DNA of 64,000 nt from an uncultured bacterium (GTDB lineage: Bacteria > Bacillota > Clostridia > Lachnospirales > Lachnospiraceae): assembly GCA_947063875.1 (NCBI GenBank), contig CAMSTY010000012.1, positions 1 through 64,000 of the forward strand, read 5' to 3'. The position numbers were made by a program, and so were the translations under genes. Below are positions 9,706 through 18,399 of the stretch, piece by piece. Below the pieces are notes generated by a model. It was not told where the DNA came from, did no database searches, and worked only from the letters and a program-made list of their open reading frames with translations. Every line of letters starts with the position of its first letter. Positions within the stretch are counted from its first letter, which is position 1.

Positions 9706-10467
9706 ATGTTTACGAAACGGATTATTCCCTGTCTGGATGTACATAACGGACGGGTGGTAAAAGGGGTCAATTTTGTGAATCTGCGGGATGCCGGAGATCC
9801 GGTTGAAATCGGGGCGGCTTATGATAAGGCAGGGGCTGACGAACTGGTATTTCTGGATATCACGGCCTCCTCGGATGCGCGGGAGACGGTGGTGGATATG
9901 GTGCGCCGGGTGGCGGAGACCGTGTTCATTCCCTTTACGGTAGGCGGCGGAATCCGCACAGTGGGAGATTTTCGCAGGCTGCTGCGGGAGGGGGCGGATA
10001 AGATTTCCATCAATTCTTCTGCGATCAATACCCCGCGCCTGATTTCGGATGCGGCGGACAAATTCGGGAGACAATGCGTAGTGGTGGCCATTGACGCCAG
10101 GCGCAGAGAGGACGGCAGCGGCTGGAATGTGTTTAAAAACGGCGGGAGGCTGGATACCGGTCTGGATGCCGTCGAATGGGCGATGGAAGCAGACCGCCTG
10201 GGAGCAGGTGAGATCCTGCTGACCAGCATGGACTGTGACGGCACGAAAGCCGGATATGACAATAGGCTGACGTCCCTGATTGCCGAGAACGTTTCCGTGC
10301 CGGTGATTGCTTCCGGAGGCGCAGGGACCATGGAACATTTTTACGATGCCCTGACAGCCGGAGGGGCAGATGCCGCCCTGGCAGCGTCGTTGTTCCATTA
10401 TAAAGAACTGGAGATCCGGGAATTGAAGGAATATCTAAAGAAAAGAGGAGTGCCGGTACGGCTTTAG
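9706..10467 (+). CDS. hisF: Imidazole glycerol phosphate synthase, cyclase subunit
   Basis: HisF is the (beta/alpha)8 barrel that uses ammonia from HisH to close the imidazole ring, giving imidazole glycerol phosphate and AICAR. The 253-aa protein shows the catalytic Asp in [14 protein letters not shown], the second Asp in VVVAIDARR, and the phosphate-binding loops [10 protein letters not shown] and [13 protein letters not shown]. The start follows GGAGAGG. It is paired with hisH just upstream. Confidence 0.98.
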   Translation: MFTKRIIPCLDVHNGRVVKGVNFVNLRDAGDPVEIGAAYDKAGADELVFLDITASSDARETVVDMVRRVAETVFIPFTVGGGIRTVGDFRRLLREGADKISINSSAINTPRLISDAADKFGRQCVVVAIDARRREDGSGWNVFKNGGRLDTGLDAVEWAMEADRLGAGEILLTSMDCDGTKAGYDNRLTSLIAENVSVPVIASGGAGTMEHFYDALTAGGADAALAASLFHYKELEIRELKEYLKKRGVPVRL

Positions 10468-10500
10468 ACACCAAAATACAAGGAAAAGGAGATAAAAACA

Positions 10501-11175
10501 ATGGGAGCGATATCAAATGACTGGCTGGGTCCGATGGGGGAAGAGTTTAAAAAGCCTTATTACAAAAAACTGTATGAGAAAGTAAAGGAAGAGTATCAGA
10601 CCCGTCAGATTTTTCCGGATGCCGATGATATTTTTAATGCTTTTGAGTTTACGCCGCTTTCCGAGGTAAAGGTGCTGATCCTGGGACAGGACCCCTATCA
10701 CAATATAGGGCAGGCCCACGGACTCTGCTTTTCGGTAAAGCCGGATGTGGAGATTCCGCCCTCCCTGGTGAATATCTACAAAGAACTTCACGAGGATCTG
10801 GGCTGCGAGATCCCAAACAATGGTTATCTGGTTAAATGGGCAAAACAGGGAGTGATGCTGCTCAATACGGTATTGACCGTGCGTGCCCACTCTGCCAATT
10901 CCCACCGCGGAATCGGCTGGGAAGAGTTTACGGATGCGGCAATCCGGGTCTTAAATGAGCAGGATCGCCCGATCGTGTTTATCCTGTGGGGCCGTCCGGC
11001 GCAGACCAAAAAAGCGATGTTAAACAATCCGAAACATCTGATCCTGGAGGCGCCGCATCCAAGCCCTCTCTCAGCCCACCGGGGATTTTTCGGCAGCAGG
11101 CCGTTCAGCAAGACGAATGCCTTTCTGGAGGAAAACGGCCTTACGCCGATTGACTGGCAGATTGAGAATGTGTAG
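10501..11175 (+). CDS. ung: Uracil-DNA glycosylase
   Basis: Family 1 Ung removes uracil from DNA to start base excision repair. The 224-aa protein contains the water-activating motif GQDPYHNIGQAHG and the minor-groove loop HPSPLSAHRGFFG, both intact, and a uracil-recognition Asn in LLNTVLTVRAHSANSH. The start is behind AAGGAGATAAAAACA. The gene lies 33 bases after hisF and 15 before uppP, so it is probably within one transcript. Confidence 0.97.
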   Translation: MGAISNDWLGPMGEEFKKPYYKKLYEKVKEEYQTRQIFPDADDIFNAFEFTPLSEVKVLILGQDPYHNIGQAHGLCFSVKPDVEIPPSLVNIYKELHEDLGCEIPNNGYLVKWAKQGVMLLNTVLTVRAHSANSHRGIGWEEFTDAAIRVLNEQDRPIVFILWGRPAQTKKAMLNNPKHLILEAPHPSPLSAHRGFFGSRPFSKTNAFLEENGLTPIDWQIENV

Positions 11176-11190
11176 GAGAGAGAATGCATT

Positions 11191-12033
11191 ATGGATGTGA
11201 TTGAGTTTTTAAAGATCGTCGTATTCGGCATTGTCGAGGGATTTACGGAATGGCTGCCGATCAGCAGCACCGGGCATATGATCCTTCTGGAAGAGATTAT
11301 TCCCCTGAAAGTGACGGAAGATTTCTGGAATGTATTCAAGGTGGTCATTCAGCTGGGGGCGATTCTGGCGGTAGTGGTGCTGTATTTTGGCAGGTTGAAT
11401 CCGTTTGACCGGGGGAAGAGCGGACGCCAGAAACAGGAGACGATTCTTCTGTGGTTTAAGATTGCAGTGGCCTGTCTGCCGGTTGTGGTCGCGGTGCCGC
11501 TGGATGACTGGATGGACCAGCATTTGTACAATGGTTTTGTGGTGGCGGCGATGCTGATTGTGTACGGGATTCTGTTTATCATGGTAGAGAACCGCAGCCG
11601 TTATGCGGAATTTTCGGTACAGCGGGTGACGCAGATTGATTTTCGGACCGCGCTTTATATTGGCCTGTTCCAGCTTTTGGCGCTGGTGCCGGGGACGTCC
11701 CGTTCCGGTGTGACGATTATCGGCGCTATGATGCTCGGCTGCTCACGGGCGGCATCGGCAGAGTTTACATTTTTTCTGGGAATCCCGGTCATGTTTGGTG
11801 CAAGCCTTTTAAAAATCGTGAAGTTTTTTCTGCGTGCGGAACGTATGTTTTCCGGGGTTGAGATCTTTTATCTGATCTCAGCGATGCTGATTGCGTTTAT
11901 CGTGTCGGTGTATTCCATCAAGTTTCTGATGGGATATATCAAGCGGAATAATTTTAAGTTGTTTGGATATTACAGAATCATTCTTGGCATGGTGGTGGTG
12001 GCCTATTTTGCAATGGCGGCATTGCTGGCATGA
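11191..12033 (+). CDS. uppP: Undecaprenyl-diphosphatase (BacA/UppP)
   Basis: An integral membrane phosphatase that recycles undecaprenyl pyrophosphate to the monophosphate lipid carrier used for peptidoglycan and other wall polymers; loss of it sensitises cells to bacitracin in other species. The 280-aa protein has the two family motifs, GIVEGFTEWLPISSTGH near the N terminus and PGTSRSGVTIIGAMMLG in the middle, plus several hydrophobic helices. It starts 15 bases after ung, and a terminator follows its stop. Confidence 0.96.
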   Translation: MDVIEFLKIVVFGIVEGFTEWLPISSTGHMILLEEIIPLKVTEDFWNVFKVVIQLGAILAVVVLYFGRLNPFDRGKSGRQKQETILLWFKIAVACLPVVVAVPLDDWMDQHLYNGFVVAAMLIVYGILFIMVENRSRYAEFSVQRVTQIDFRTALYIGLFQLLALVPGTSRSGVTIIGAMMLGCSRAASAEFTFFLGIPVMFGASLLKIVKFFLRAERMFSGVEIFYLISAMLIAFIVSVYSIKFLMGYIKRNNFKLFGYYRIILGMVVVAYFAMAALLA

Positions 12034-12056
12034 TAAGAGAAGATCATAGATATGCG

Positions 12057-12094
12057 AAAAGACGAACAGGAAGGAGCCATGTTCGTCTTTTTTT
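12057..12094 (+). terminator. Intrinsic terminator after uppP
   Basis: AAAAGACGAAC pairs with GTTCGTCTTTT around a 13-nt loop, followed by a T run. The A-rich upstream side means it can also serve the convergent aroF-type gene on the minus strand. Confidence 0.9.
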
Positions 12095-12124
12095 GAGTGA
12101 TCCTGAGCGGCGGGTGATAGGATG

Positions 12125-13171
12125 TCAAAGTCCCTCGGCGATCTCATACAAGAGGCGCTCGGAATCTTCCCAGCCCAGGCAGGGGTCGGTGATGGATTTG
12201 CCATAGCAGTGTTCGCCGATCTTCTGGCTTCCTGGTTCAATGTAGCTTTCAATCATGACACCCTTGACAAAGTTATGGATGTCCGGGGAATGGCGGCGGC
12301 TGTGCAGAACCTCCTTGACGATGCGGATCTGCTCGGCATACTGCTTGTTGGAATTGGAATGATTGGCGTCCACAATGCAGGCGGGATTCTGCAGGTTCCG
12401 CTCCGTATACAGATGGTGGAGCAGGACCAGGTCCTCATAGTGATAATTGGGCAGGCACTGTCCATGCTTGTTGACGGCGCCGCGCAGGATTGTGTGGGTC
12501 CAGGGATTGCCGCAGGTTCTGACCTCCCAGTCTCTCATAATAAATTCGTGACCGCTCTGGGCAGCTTTTACGGAATTGAGCATGACGGACAGGTCGCCGC
12601 TGGTAGGATTTTTCATGCCCACCGGCACATGACAGCCGCTGGATACCAGACGGTGCTGCTGGTTTTCCACAGAACGCGCGCCTACCGCGATGTAGGACAT
12701 AATATCGTCCAGATAGCTGACATTGTCCGGATAGAGCATCTCATCAGCGGTGGACAGGCCGGTTTCCTTGAGCACCTTCATGTGTACATGGCGGATGGCG
12801 TGAAGTCCGTCTGCCATGCTGGGGCGTTTTTCGGGGTCTGGCTGGTGCAGCATTCCTTTGTAACCCTCTCCGGTGGTTCGTGGCTTGTTGGTATAGACAC
12901 GAGGGATGATCAGCAGTTTTTCCCGGGTGTCTTCCTGGATTTTGACCAGGCGGCTGGCATAATCCAATACGGAATCTTCATTGTCAGCAGAACAAGGGCC
13001 GATGATGACCAGAAATTTATCGCTGTTTCCGCTGATGATATTTTTTACTTCTTCGTCTCTTTGAGCCTTGATGAGGGCATACTCGACTGGGAGCGGGAAC
13101 TGCTCCTTGATTTCTGCCGGGGTCGGCAGTTTATTGACGAATTCAAATCCCATAATTTTTGTTTCCTCCAT
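12125..13171 (-). CDS. aroF: 3-deoxy-7-phosphoheptulonate synthase (class I)
   Basis: DAHP synthase condenses phosphoenolpyruvate and erythrose 4-phosphate, the first step of the shikimate pathway. The 348-aa protein fits the class I-alpha (AroF/G/H) type: IIGPCSADNEDS near residue 57, IPRVYTNKPRTT near 89, KNPTSGDLSVMLN near 185 and the C-terminal metal region ITDPCLGWEDSERL. Which amino acid inhibits it cannot be read from sequence. It follows the ABC-class ATPase gene by 17 bases on the same strand, so the two are likely cotranscribed, an association with no obvious biochemical reason. Confidence 0.96.
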   Translation of the reverse strand: MEETKIMGFEFVNKLPTPAEIKEQFPLPVEYALIKAQRDEEVKNIISGNSDKFLVIIGPCSADNEDSVLDYASRLVKIQEDTREKLLIIPRVYTNKPRTTGEGYKGMLHQPDPEKRPSMADGLHAIRHVHMKVLKETGLSTADEMLYPDNVSYLDDIMSYIAVGARSVENQQHRLVSSGCHVPVGMKNPTSGDLSVMLNSVKAAQSGHEFIMRDWEVRTCGNPWTHTILRGAVNKHGQCLPNYHYEDLVLLHHLYTERNLQNPACIVDANHSNSNKQYAEQIRIVKEVLHSRRHSPDIHNFVKGVMIESYIEPGSQKIGEHCYGKSITDPCLGWEDSERLLYEIAEGL

Positions 13172-13188
13172 TCTGTTTTGTAATGCTG

Positions 13189-14943
13189 TTATCCGCGGAA
13201 CCGGTTAATACAGGCAAAAATCTCTTGTCTGCGGGGTTTGGCCAGGCCGCAGGGGATGTAGGAGCTGCAGAAGGGTTCCCAGCCCTGCTTATCCAGCATA
13301 TCAGCCAGCAGCTGTACGGTCTGGCGGACAGACCTTTTGCCGTCAATGACCTGTTCCAGGCCAAAACGCAGCAGATGCGCCAGGGCGTTGGTCTGCTCGG
13401 AATCGGCCAGCTGCTCCACATAGCGTATGTCAACGGTCTCCTTGTCCAGGGAGAAGGAATCTTTGCCAAAGGTTTTGACCTTCATATGCTCATGACGGCT
13501 GTCACCGGAGCCGCCGCGGCCGCCCCGGCCGCCGTAGCCTCCCCGGCGGTCGCCGGCCCCGCCTCGTTGGCTTCGGCCGGATGGGGGCAGGGCACGGGTG
13601 AAATCAGGGATGGCAAAATTGGGCGCCTTGGTCCTGGGAGAGGCGTGCTCCTGGCAGAGATTCTTCACATGTTCCGTGATATCTACCGGCCGGTAGCAGT
13701 CCATCTGGAGAATCTTGTCAGCAATATAGAAGAATGCGCCGGAACTGCCGGCCACCAGGATGGTGGAGACGCCGGCTTTTTCGTACAGGTCCCGGGCGCG
13801 CTCCAAAAAGGGCGTGATGGGTTCCTTTTCCCGGCTGATGACCTGCTGCATGAAATCATCCCTCACCATGAAGTTGGTGGCAGAGGTATCCTCGTCGATC
13901 AGGAACAGCCGGGTATTGGCCTCCACCCCTTCGATCACTCCTGCCGCCTGGGAGGTGCTGCCGCTGGCGTCCGGGGTGCTGAAGGAGGAGGTATCCTTCT
14001 TGTTGGGCAAATCGTTGATGAAGAGGGAAATGTCAACATTGCGGATGGAGCGGCCATCCTCAGCCCTCAGCTTGACGGCCGTGTCATCGGTGATGACGTA
14101 TTCCCTTCCGTCTCCGGCGATATGGTTGTAGACGCCCATCTGCAGGGCTTCCAGCAGAGTGGATTTCCCGTGATAACCGCCGCCCACAATCAAAGTAATG
14201 CCCTGGGGAATGGCCATGCCCTTGATCTCGCCTTTGTGGGGCAAGGTGAAGGTCCGTTCCATGGCAGCCGGCGAAGTGAAAGGAATGCTGTCCTTTAAAG
14301 GAAGATCGGAGACTCCGCTTTTTCTGGGAAGGATGGCGCCGTTGGCAACAAAGGCCACCAGGTTTTCCTTTTTGAGAATTTCGCGGACGGCAGTCTGATC
14401 TTCTGCGAGGAAGACCGTATTTTCCACCTTTTTTGCATCCAGCCGGCGGTAGAAAAAGCAGCTTTCCACACACCGGGGGAGAAAGTCAAAAAGAATCTTG
14501 TCCAGTTCCCCGGCATTGATGGTACGGCCAAAGGCCGGAAAGCCGATGTGGAAGCGGGCAATGATTTTGGAATCCGTAATCTGGCAGGCGCTGCGCTCCA
14601 ATATCTCCTGGCCGCAGCGGGTGATGGACATCAGGCCGCTTTTGCCGGAACCTTTGGCCTTAAAATTGAAGTCCTCAAACAGGGAAGACAGCTTCCGGGT
14701 GAGGAAGTCCTGAAGGGCGATGCGGGAACAGTCCTGGCTGTAGGTGGCGGCGGGAAATCCGGCATCCTTGTGGGCAATCTCCACATGAAGGCTGGAGGGG
14801 GAGGCAAAGGGATCTCCCTGCACATGGTCAATAAAGAGCGTGTAACTGCCAAAATGGTAGGAACCTGCCAATGACTTGTAGGCAGGATAACTTTTATGGT
14901 CAATAGAGCGCAGCAGGGTGCGCAGTTCGTTGGATGATTTCAT
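13189..14943 (-). CDS. ABC-class predicted ATPase with RGG-rich segment
   Basis: A 584-aa soluble protein of the bacterial ABC-class ATPase family (relatives of trypanosome MRB1590). It carries Walker A in IVGGGYHGKSTLLEAL near residue 251, an acidic Walker B region in LFLIDEDTSATNF, and no membrane segments. Between about residues 455 and 484 it has a Gly/Arg-rich stretch with several RGG units (QRGGAGDRRGGYGGRGGRGG), a composition associated with RNA binding, which suits the RNA link known for MRB1590. The start overlaps the stop of a possible small ORF by ATGA, with GGAGAACCC as ribosome site. Function in bacteria is not established. Confidence 0.85.
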   Translation of the reverse strand: MKSSNELRTLLRSIDHKSYPAYKSLAGSYHFGSYTLFIDHVQGDPFASPSSLHVEIAHKDAGFPAATYSQDCSRIALQDFLTRKLSSLFEDFNFKAKGSGKSGLMSITRCGQEILERSACQITDSKIIARFHIGFPAFGRTINAGELDKILFDFLPRCVESCFFYRRLDAKKVENTVFLAEDQTAVREILKKENLVAFVANGAILPRKSGVSDLPLKDSIPFTSPAAMERTFTLPHKGEIKGMAIPQGITLIVGGGYHGKSTLLEALQMGVYNHIAGDGREYVITDDTAVKLRAEDGRSIRNVDISLFINDLPNKKDTSSFSTPDASGSTSQAAGVIEGVEANTRLFLIDEDTSATNFMVRDDFMQQVISREKEPITPFLERARDLYEKAGVSTILVAGSSGAFFYIADKILQMDCYRPVDITEHVKNLCQEHASPRTKAPNFAIPDFTRALPPSGRSQRGGAGDRRGGYGGRGGRGGSGDSRHEHMKVKTFGKDSFSLDKETVDIRYVEQLADSEQTNALAHLLRFGLEQVIDGKRSVRQTVQLLADMLDKQGWEPFCSSYIPCGLAKPRRQEIFACINRFRG

Positions 14944-15068
14944 TGGGTTCTCCTTTTTTCAAATTCTTCTTTGCGAAGAACGCGCAGGGCGCCTTCTGCC
15001 ATGGCTTCCTGCTCGAATTCTCCCGAAAGTTCCTTTACCAGTATAATCTTGTTTTTGGTATTATTCAA
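14940..15068 (-). CDS. Possible small ORF coupled to the ABC-class ATPase
   Basis: A 42-codon frame beginning at TTG runs into the ATPase start with a four-base ATGA overlap, the classic mark of translational coupling. Its last codons contain the ATPase ribosome site. The sequence is rich in Glu, Lys and Arg with a plausible amphipathic helix (GEFEQEAMAEGALRVLRKEE). No convincing ribosome site precedes the TTG and no homologue is recognised. It could instead be chance, or the tail of a decayed gene. Confidence 0.3.
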   Translation of the reverse strand: MNNTKNKIILVKELSGEFEQEAMAEGALRVLRKEEFEKRRTQ

Positions 15069-15093
15069 TATGAAATTTTCTTTTCAAGGCTTC

Positions 15094-15975
15094 TTATGAT
15101 TTTCTGAAATCCCGGAAATATTCTTTCATGAAATCCCGGAAGATTACGGCGGAAGAAGGAAGATACCCTTCGCTTCGCCAGGAAAGCTGAATGTACCGTT
15201 TGCACTGCGGGAAATGAATGGGAATCAGGGCCAGGTTCTGGGTTTCCATTCCGCGCCAGGTGATAGAGGGAATAAAGGCGATGCCGATTCCGGCATGGAT
15301 CAGTTCCCGCACAATCTCAGGGCTGTCGCTTTCCAGGACGATTGAGGGCTCAAACCCGGCGATCTGGCAGTAGGTGTCCGTGATTTGCCGCAGGCTTTTC
15401 CCTTTATGTAGGCAGATGAATTTTTCGTGGGAAACTTCTATCAGATCTACAAAAGGACGGCTGGCAAGGGGGCTGGACTCCGGCAGGGCAAGCAATATAT
15501 CCTCGGAAAACAGAGTGATCGTATTGGGGGAGCTGAGAGGGTATATGGAGGAGGATAAGGTCAGGTCACATTCTTCGGATGCTTCGGAACTGAGGCTTTC
15601 CTGTATGACCTTTAAGCGGATAGAGGGATACTTTTGCTTAAAAGTAGTGACCATCTGAGGAAAAAGCTTGGAGGCGGCATATAAGGATAGGGTAACCAGC
15701 TGATGCGTCTGATCCGAATAATCGGCCAGTTCCCGTTCAATATCCATTAATTCCTGAAGTATCCGTTTGGTGTGGCGGAGTACGATCTCTCCATGGGGAT
15801 TCAGAAACACATTTCTTCCGGTACGGTCAAAAAGCTGAAAGCCAAGAGACTGTTCCAGCCGGGCGATCGTGCGGCTCAGGGAAGGCTGGGCTACCCGCAG
15901 CTCCTCCGCCGCAAGTGTAAAATGCTGCAGTTCGGCGACCTTTTTAAAGTAGAGAAGAGAGTTTAAGTCGATCAT
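15094..15975 (-). CDS. LysR-family regulator, probably of the malonate operon
   Basis: A 293-aa LysR-type regulator. The N-terminal winged helix (residues 1-60, with FTLAAEELRVAQPSLSRTIA) is clear; the remainder is the periplasmic-binding-like effector domain (about 90-290). It is divergent from the malonate decarboxylase operon, and the 295-bp region between contains a 7-bp-arm inverted repeat overlapping a promoter. This arrangement is typical of LysR activators that respond to the substrate of the neighbouring pathway. Malonate or malonyl-ACP as inducer is inference. Confidence 0.88.
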   Translation of the reverse strand: MIDLNSLLYFKKVAELQHFTLAAEELRVAQPSLSRTIARLEQSLGFQLFDRTGRNVFLNPHGEIVLRHTKRILQELMDIERELADYSDQTHQLVTLSLYAASKLFPQMVTTFKQKYPSIRLKVIQESLSSEASEECDLTLSSSIYPLSSPNTITLFSEDILLALPESSPLASRPFVDLIEVSHEKFICLHKGKSLRQITDTYCQIAGFEPSIVLESDSPEIVRELIHAGIGIAFIPSITWRGMETQNLALIPIHFPQCKRYIQLSWRSEGYLPSSAVIFRDFMKEYFRDFRKS

Positions 15976-16030
15976 AAATATCCTCCGTTTTTATAACATT
16001 TTAGATATTGATATATGATAAATTATATAT

Positions 16031-16059
16031 TAGACGTTATAACATGTCAAGGTTATAAT
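16031..16059 (+). promoter_or_regulatory. Putative mad operon promoter with LysR-type operator
   Basis: A weak -35 (TAGACG, 16031-16036) stands 17 bases before a perfect -10 TATAAT (16054-16059). The inverted repeat TTATAAC-N8-GTTATAA at 16037-16058 overlies this spacer and -10, and lies about 60 bp before the divergent LysR start. A poor -35 with an embedded dyad fits an activator-dependent promoter; binding is not shown. Further TTATAAC words occur nearer the LysR start (about 15993). Confidence 0.5.
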
Positions 16060-16104
16060 ATACTTAAGAAATGGGAAACGTGACAAAGATATAAGGAGGC
16101 TTCC

Positions 16105-16149
16105 ATGAAAAATAAGTTAAAATGTAGAAAAGAATTACTGATTTTCTGA
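16105..16149 (+). CDS. Possible 14-aa leader peptide ahead of the mad operon
   Basis: A consensus ribosome site AAGGAGG (16093-16099) is followed five bases later by ATG and 14 codons (MKNKLKCRKELLIF) before TGA. It lies in the mad leader, about 45 bases after the predicted -10 and 120 bases before the first structural gene. The strong initiation signal without a long frame suggests a leader peptide or the stub of a deleted gene. No attenuator hairpin was evident. Confidence 0.35.
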   Translation: MKNKLKCRKELLIF

Positions 16150-16179
16150 AAGAAACTAGTAAATTTTTTTCTGATTTTC

Positions 16180-16196
16180 TTGTTAAAAAAATAACA
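16180..16196. promoter_or_regulatory. Palindromic motif TTGTTAAAAAAATAACA, copy 1
   Basis: A 17-base motif with GTTA/TAAC arms around an A tract, 74 bases before the first mad gene start. An identical copy stands at 23439-23455, about 82 bases before the mdcG-like gene start. The shared sequence and spacing suggest a common regulator, not identified. Confidence 0.4.
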
Positions 16197-16270
16197 CTAG
16201 TGAAGTCTGCCTTTTTTGAATCAGTCCCATAGCTTTGGAAAATCCATACATAAGAAACGGAGGTGATTAC

Positions 16271-16633
16271 ATGTTAGCAGGACAGGTGATTAATTTTGGG
16301 GATGCGATTGCGATTTCCATCACGGGTATGGCGATTGTTATGCTGGAACTGGCAATCCTGGCTGTATTTATCCAGGTAATGTCCAAGATTCTGGCAACGA
16401 TTGTGAAAGAGAAGGAGGAGCCGAAGAAAGCGGCAGCTCCCGCGCCAAAGGCAGCCCCGGCCCCGGCAGCGCCGAAAGCAGCGCCGGCCGCCCCGGCAGC
16501 TCAGCCGGCAGTTCAGGGATTTATGAGTTCTGACGAGGAAGATGATCTGGCAGTGATTATGGCAACGGTTCTGGAAGAGTCCGGCCTTCCCATGGAACAG
16601 GTAGTGTTCCAGTCAATTGTAAGAGTACAGTAA
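16271..16633 (+). CDS. OadG-like small membrane subunit of the decarboxylase
   Basis: A 120-aa protein with one N-terminal membrane helix (AISITGMAIVMLELAILAVFIQV), a Pro/Ala/Lys linker (about residues 56-88), and a short acidic C-terminal part (SSDEEDDLAVIMATVLEESG). This is the layout of gamma subunits (OadG family) that scaffold Na+-pumping decarboxylases such as oxaloacetate and methylmalonyl-CoA decarboxylase. The ATG at 16271 is preceded by GGAGGTGA; an upstream in-frame start is less likely. It opens the mad operon and presumably anchors the carboxyltransferase and biotin protein to MadB. The classical mad cluster of Malonomonas, as I recall it, has no obvious counterpart. Confidence 0.75.
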   Translation: MLAGQVINFGDAIAISITGMAIVMLELAILAVFIQVMSKILATIVKEKEEPKKAAAPAPKAAPAPAAPKAAPAAPAAQPAVQGFMSSDEEDDLAVIMATVLEESGLPMEQVVFQSIVRVQ

Positions 16634-16685
16634 GCAAAAAACAGAAACAAAAAGAAAACTAAAATATAAAGTGGAGGAAATTGAA

Positions 16686-17129
16686 ATGAAGTATATTGTG
16701 CGTATGAACCAGAAGGTATACGAGGTGGATATCGAAAAAGCAGGAGCGATGGGACAGGGGATGATGAATCAGGGAATGCCGATGATGGCAGTCCCGGCAC
16801 AGATGGCGCCTATGGCTCCGCAGATGCCGCAGATGCCGACAATGCCTATGGCAGCAGCACCAATGCCTGCGGCACCCGCACCAGCACCGGCCCCGGCAGC
16901 ACCGGCAGGCGGCGCAGATGTCCAGGTGGAATGCCCGATGCCCGGCAAAGTGCTTTCCATTACTTCCTCCGTGGGGCAGAGCGTAAACGCAGGGGATTGT
17001 CTGCTGGTGGTAGAAGCCATGAAGATGGAAAATGAGATCGTGGCGCCTCAGGCAGGTGTGGTAAAACAGATTCTGGTATCTCAGGGAACGACGGTTGATA
17101 CGGGGGATGTGCTGGTAGTTTTGAACTAA
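16686..17129 (+). CDS. madF: Biotin carboxyl carrier protein of malonate decarboxylase
   Basis: A 147-aa biotin carrier. The C-terminal 75 residues form a biotinyl domain with the acceptor Lys113 in VVEAMKMENEI. In front of it are a short N-terminal beta segment and an unusual Met/Pro/Ala/Gln-rich linker (residues about 20-75, containing repeats such as MPQMPTMPM). It carries carboxybiotin from the MadC/MadD carboxyltransferase to the membrane decarboxylase MadB. The ATG at 16686 follows GGAGG by eight bases. It lies second in the operon, whereas madF is placed later in Malonomonas. Confidence 0.88.
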   Translation: MKYIVRMNQKVYEVDIEKAGAMGQGMMNQGMPMMAVPAQMAPMAPQMPQMPTMPMAAAPMPAAPAPAPAPAAPAGGADVQVECPMPGKVLSITSSVGQSVNAGDCLLVVEAMKMENEIVAPQAGVVKQILVSQGTTVDTGDVLVVLN

Positions 17130-17159
17130 CCGAAGGCTGATTGAAGGAGGAGACTTACT

Positions 17160-18386
17160 ATGAATATTGTTGAAGTATTGATGAACACAATACAAAGCTC
17201 CGGATTTGCCGCCATCACCTCCAGGCAGGCCATCATGCTGCTCGTATCTTTTGTACTGCTTTATATGGCAATCGTGAAAAAGTTTGAGCCGCTTCTTTTG
17301 CTTCCGATTTCATTCGGAATGATGTTGGCCAATTTGCCTCTGGCTGGATTGATGTATGATGCTCAGGAAGCCGCACATGCCGGTCTGACCGCGGCGGTGG
17401 CGAGCGGTTCCCAGGAACAGATCCAGGCAGCCGTGACAGAGCTTGCCAGTACTCACTGGTATGATTCCGGTGTGCTTCGTATTATTTACATGGGGGTAAA
17501 AAGTTCCATTTTCCCCTGTCTGATCTTTATGGCGGTAGGATCGATGACGGATTTCGGCCCGCTGCTGGCCAATCCGATCAGCCTGCTTTTGGGGGCAGCG
17601 GCACAGTTTGGTATCTACGTGGCATTTATGATTGCGATCAGCATCGGAATCTTTTCTCCGGAACAGGCCGCTTCCATTGCCATTATCGGCGGCGCTGACG
17701 GCCCGACGGCAATCTTCCTTACCAGCAAGCTGGCGCCGGAACTTTTAGGGCCGATTGCGGTTGCCGCATATTCCTACATGGCCCTGATCCCGCTGATTCA
17801 GCCGCCGATCATGCGCCTTCTGACTACGGAGAAAGAACGGCAGGTAAAAATGAGCCAGCTGCGTCAGGTTTCCAAGGCAGAGAAGATCGTGTTCCCGATT
17901 GCCTGTACTGTATTCTGCGTGCTGATGCTGCCGTCTGTGGCGCCGTTGATCGGTATGCTGATGCTGGGTAATCTGTTCCGTGAGAGCGGTGTTACCGACC
18001 GTCTGAGCGATACCGCGCAGAACGCACTGAGCAATATTGTTACCATTATGATCGGAACTACCGTAGGCGCTACTGCCAACGGTGAGCAGTTCTTACAGGT
18101 GCAGACACTGGCGATTGTCGGCCTGGGCCTTACGGCATTTGCATTTTCCACTGCCGGCGGCGTGATGTTAGGAAAGCTGATGTACCTTATTACCGGCGGA
18201 AAGATCAATCCGCTGATTGGCTCCGCAGGCGTGTCTGCAGTGCCGATGGCTGCCCGTGTATCTCAGGTTGAGGGAAGAAAAGCCAATCCCACCAACTTCC
18301 TGTTGATGCATGCCATGGGTCCTAATGTGGCCGGCGTTATCGGATCTGCCGTAGCAGCAGGATTTTTGCTGATGTTGTTCCAGTAG
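17160..18386 (+). CDS. madB: Na+-translocating carboxybiotin decarboxylase, membrane subunit
   Basis: A 408-aa polytopic membrane protein of the OadB/GcdB/MadB family that decarboxylates carboxybiotin and couples this to Na+ export. The conserved intramembrane segment IIGGADGPTAIF, with the functional Asp, is present near residue 180, and further polar helices such as VGATANGEQFL follow. It starts behind AAGGAGGAGA and precedes madA by 13 bases. Its presence makes this the energy-conserving biotin-dependent malonate decarboxylase rather than the soluble biotin-independent Mdc type. Confidence 0.94.
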   Translation: MNIVEVLMNTIQSSGFAAITSRQAIMLLVSFVLLYMAIVKKFEPLLLLPISFGMMLANLPLAGLMYDAQEAAHAGLTAAVASGSQEQIQAAVTELASTHWYDSGVLRIIYMGVKSSIFPCLIFMAVGSMTDFGPLLANPISLLLGAAAQFGIYVAFMIAISIGIFSPEQAASIAIIGGADGPTAIFLTSKLAPELLGPIAVAAYSYMALIPLIQPPIMRLLTTEKERQVKMSQLRQVSKAEKIVFPIACTVFCVLMLPSVAPLIGMLMLGNLFRESGVTDRLSDTAQNALSNIVTIMIGTTVGATANGEQFLQVQTLAIVGLGLTAFAFSTAGGVMLGKLMYLITGGKINPLIGSAGVSAVPMAARVSQVEGRKANPTNFLLMHAMGPNVAGVIGSAVAAGFLLMLFQ

Positions 18387-18399
18387 GAGGAGAAGACAG

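Noticed and set aside
12122-13183. Long open frame on the plus strand opposite aroF
   Set aside because: It mirrors the DAHP synthase gene on the minus strand, has no ribosome site and no recognisable motif. The same applies to 13159-14298 opposite the ATPase gene.
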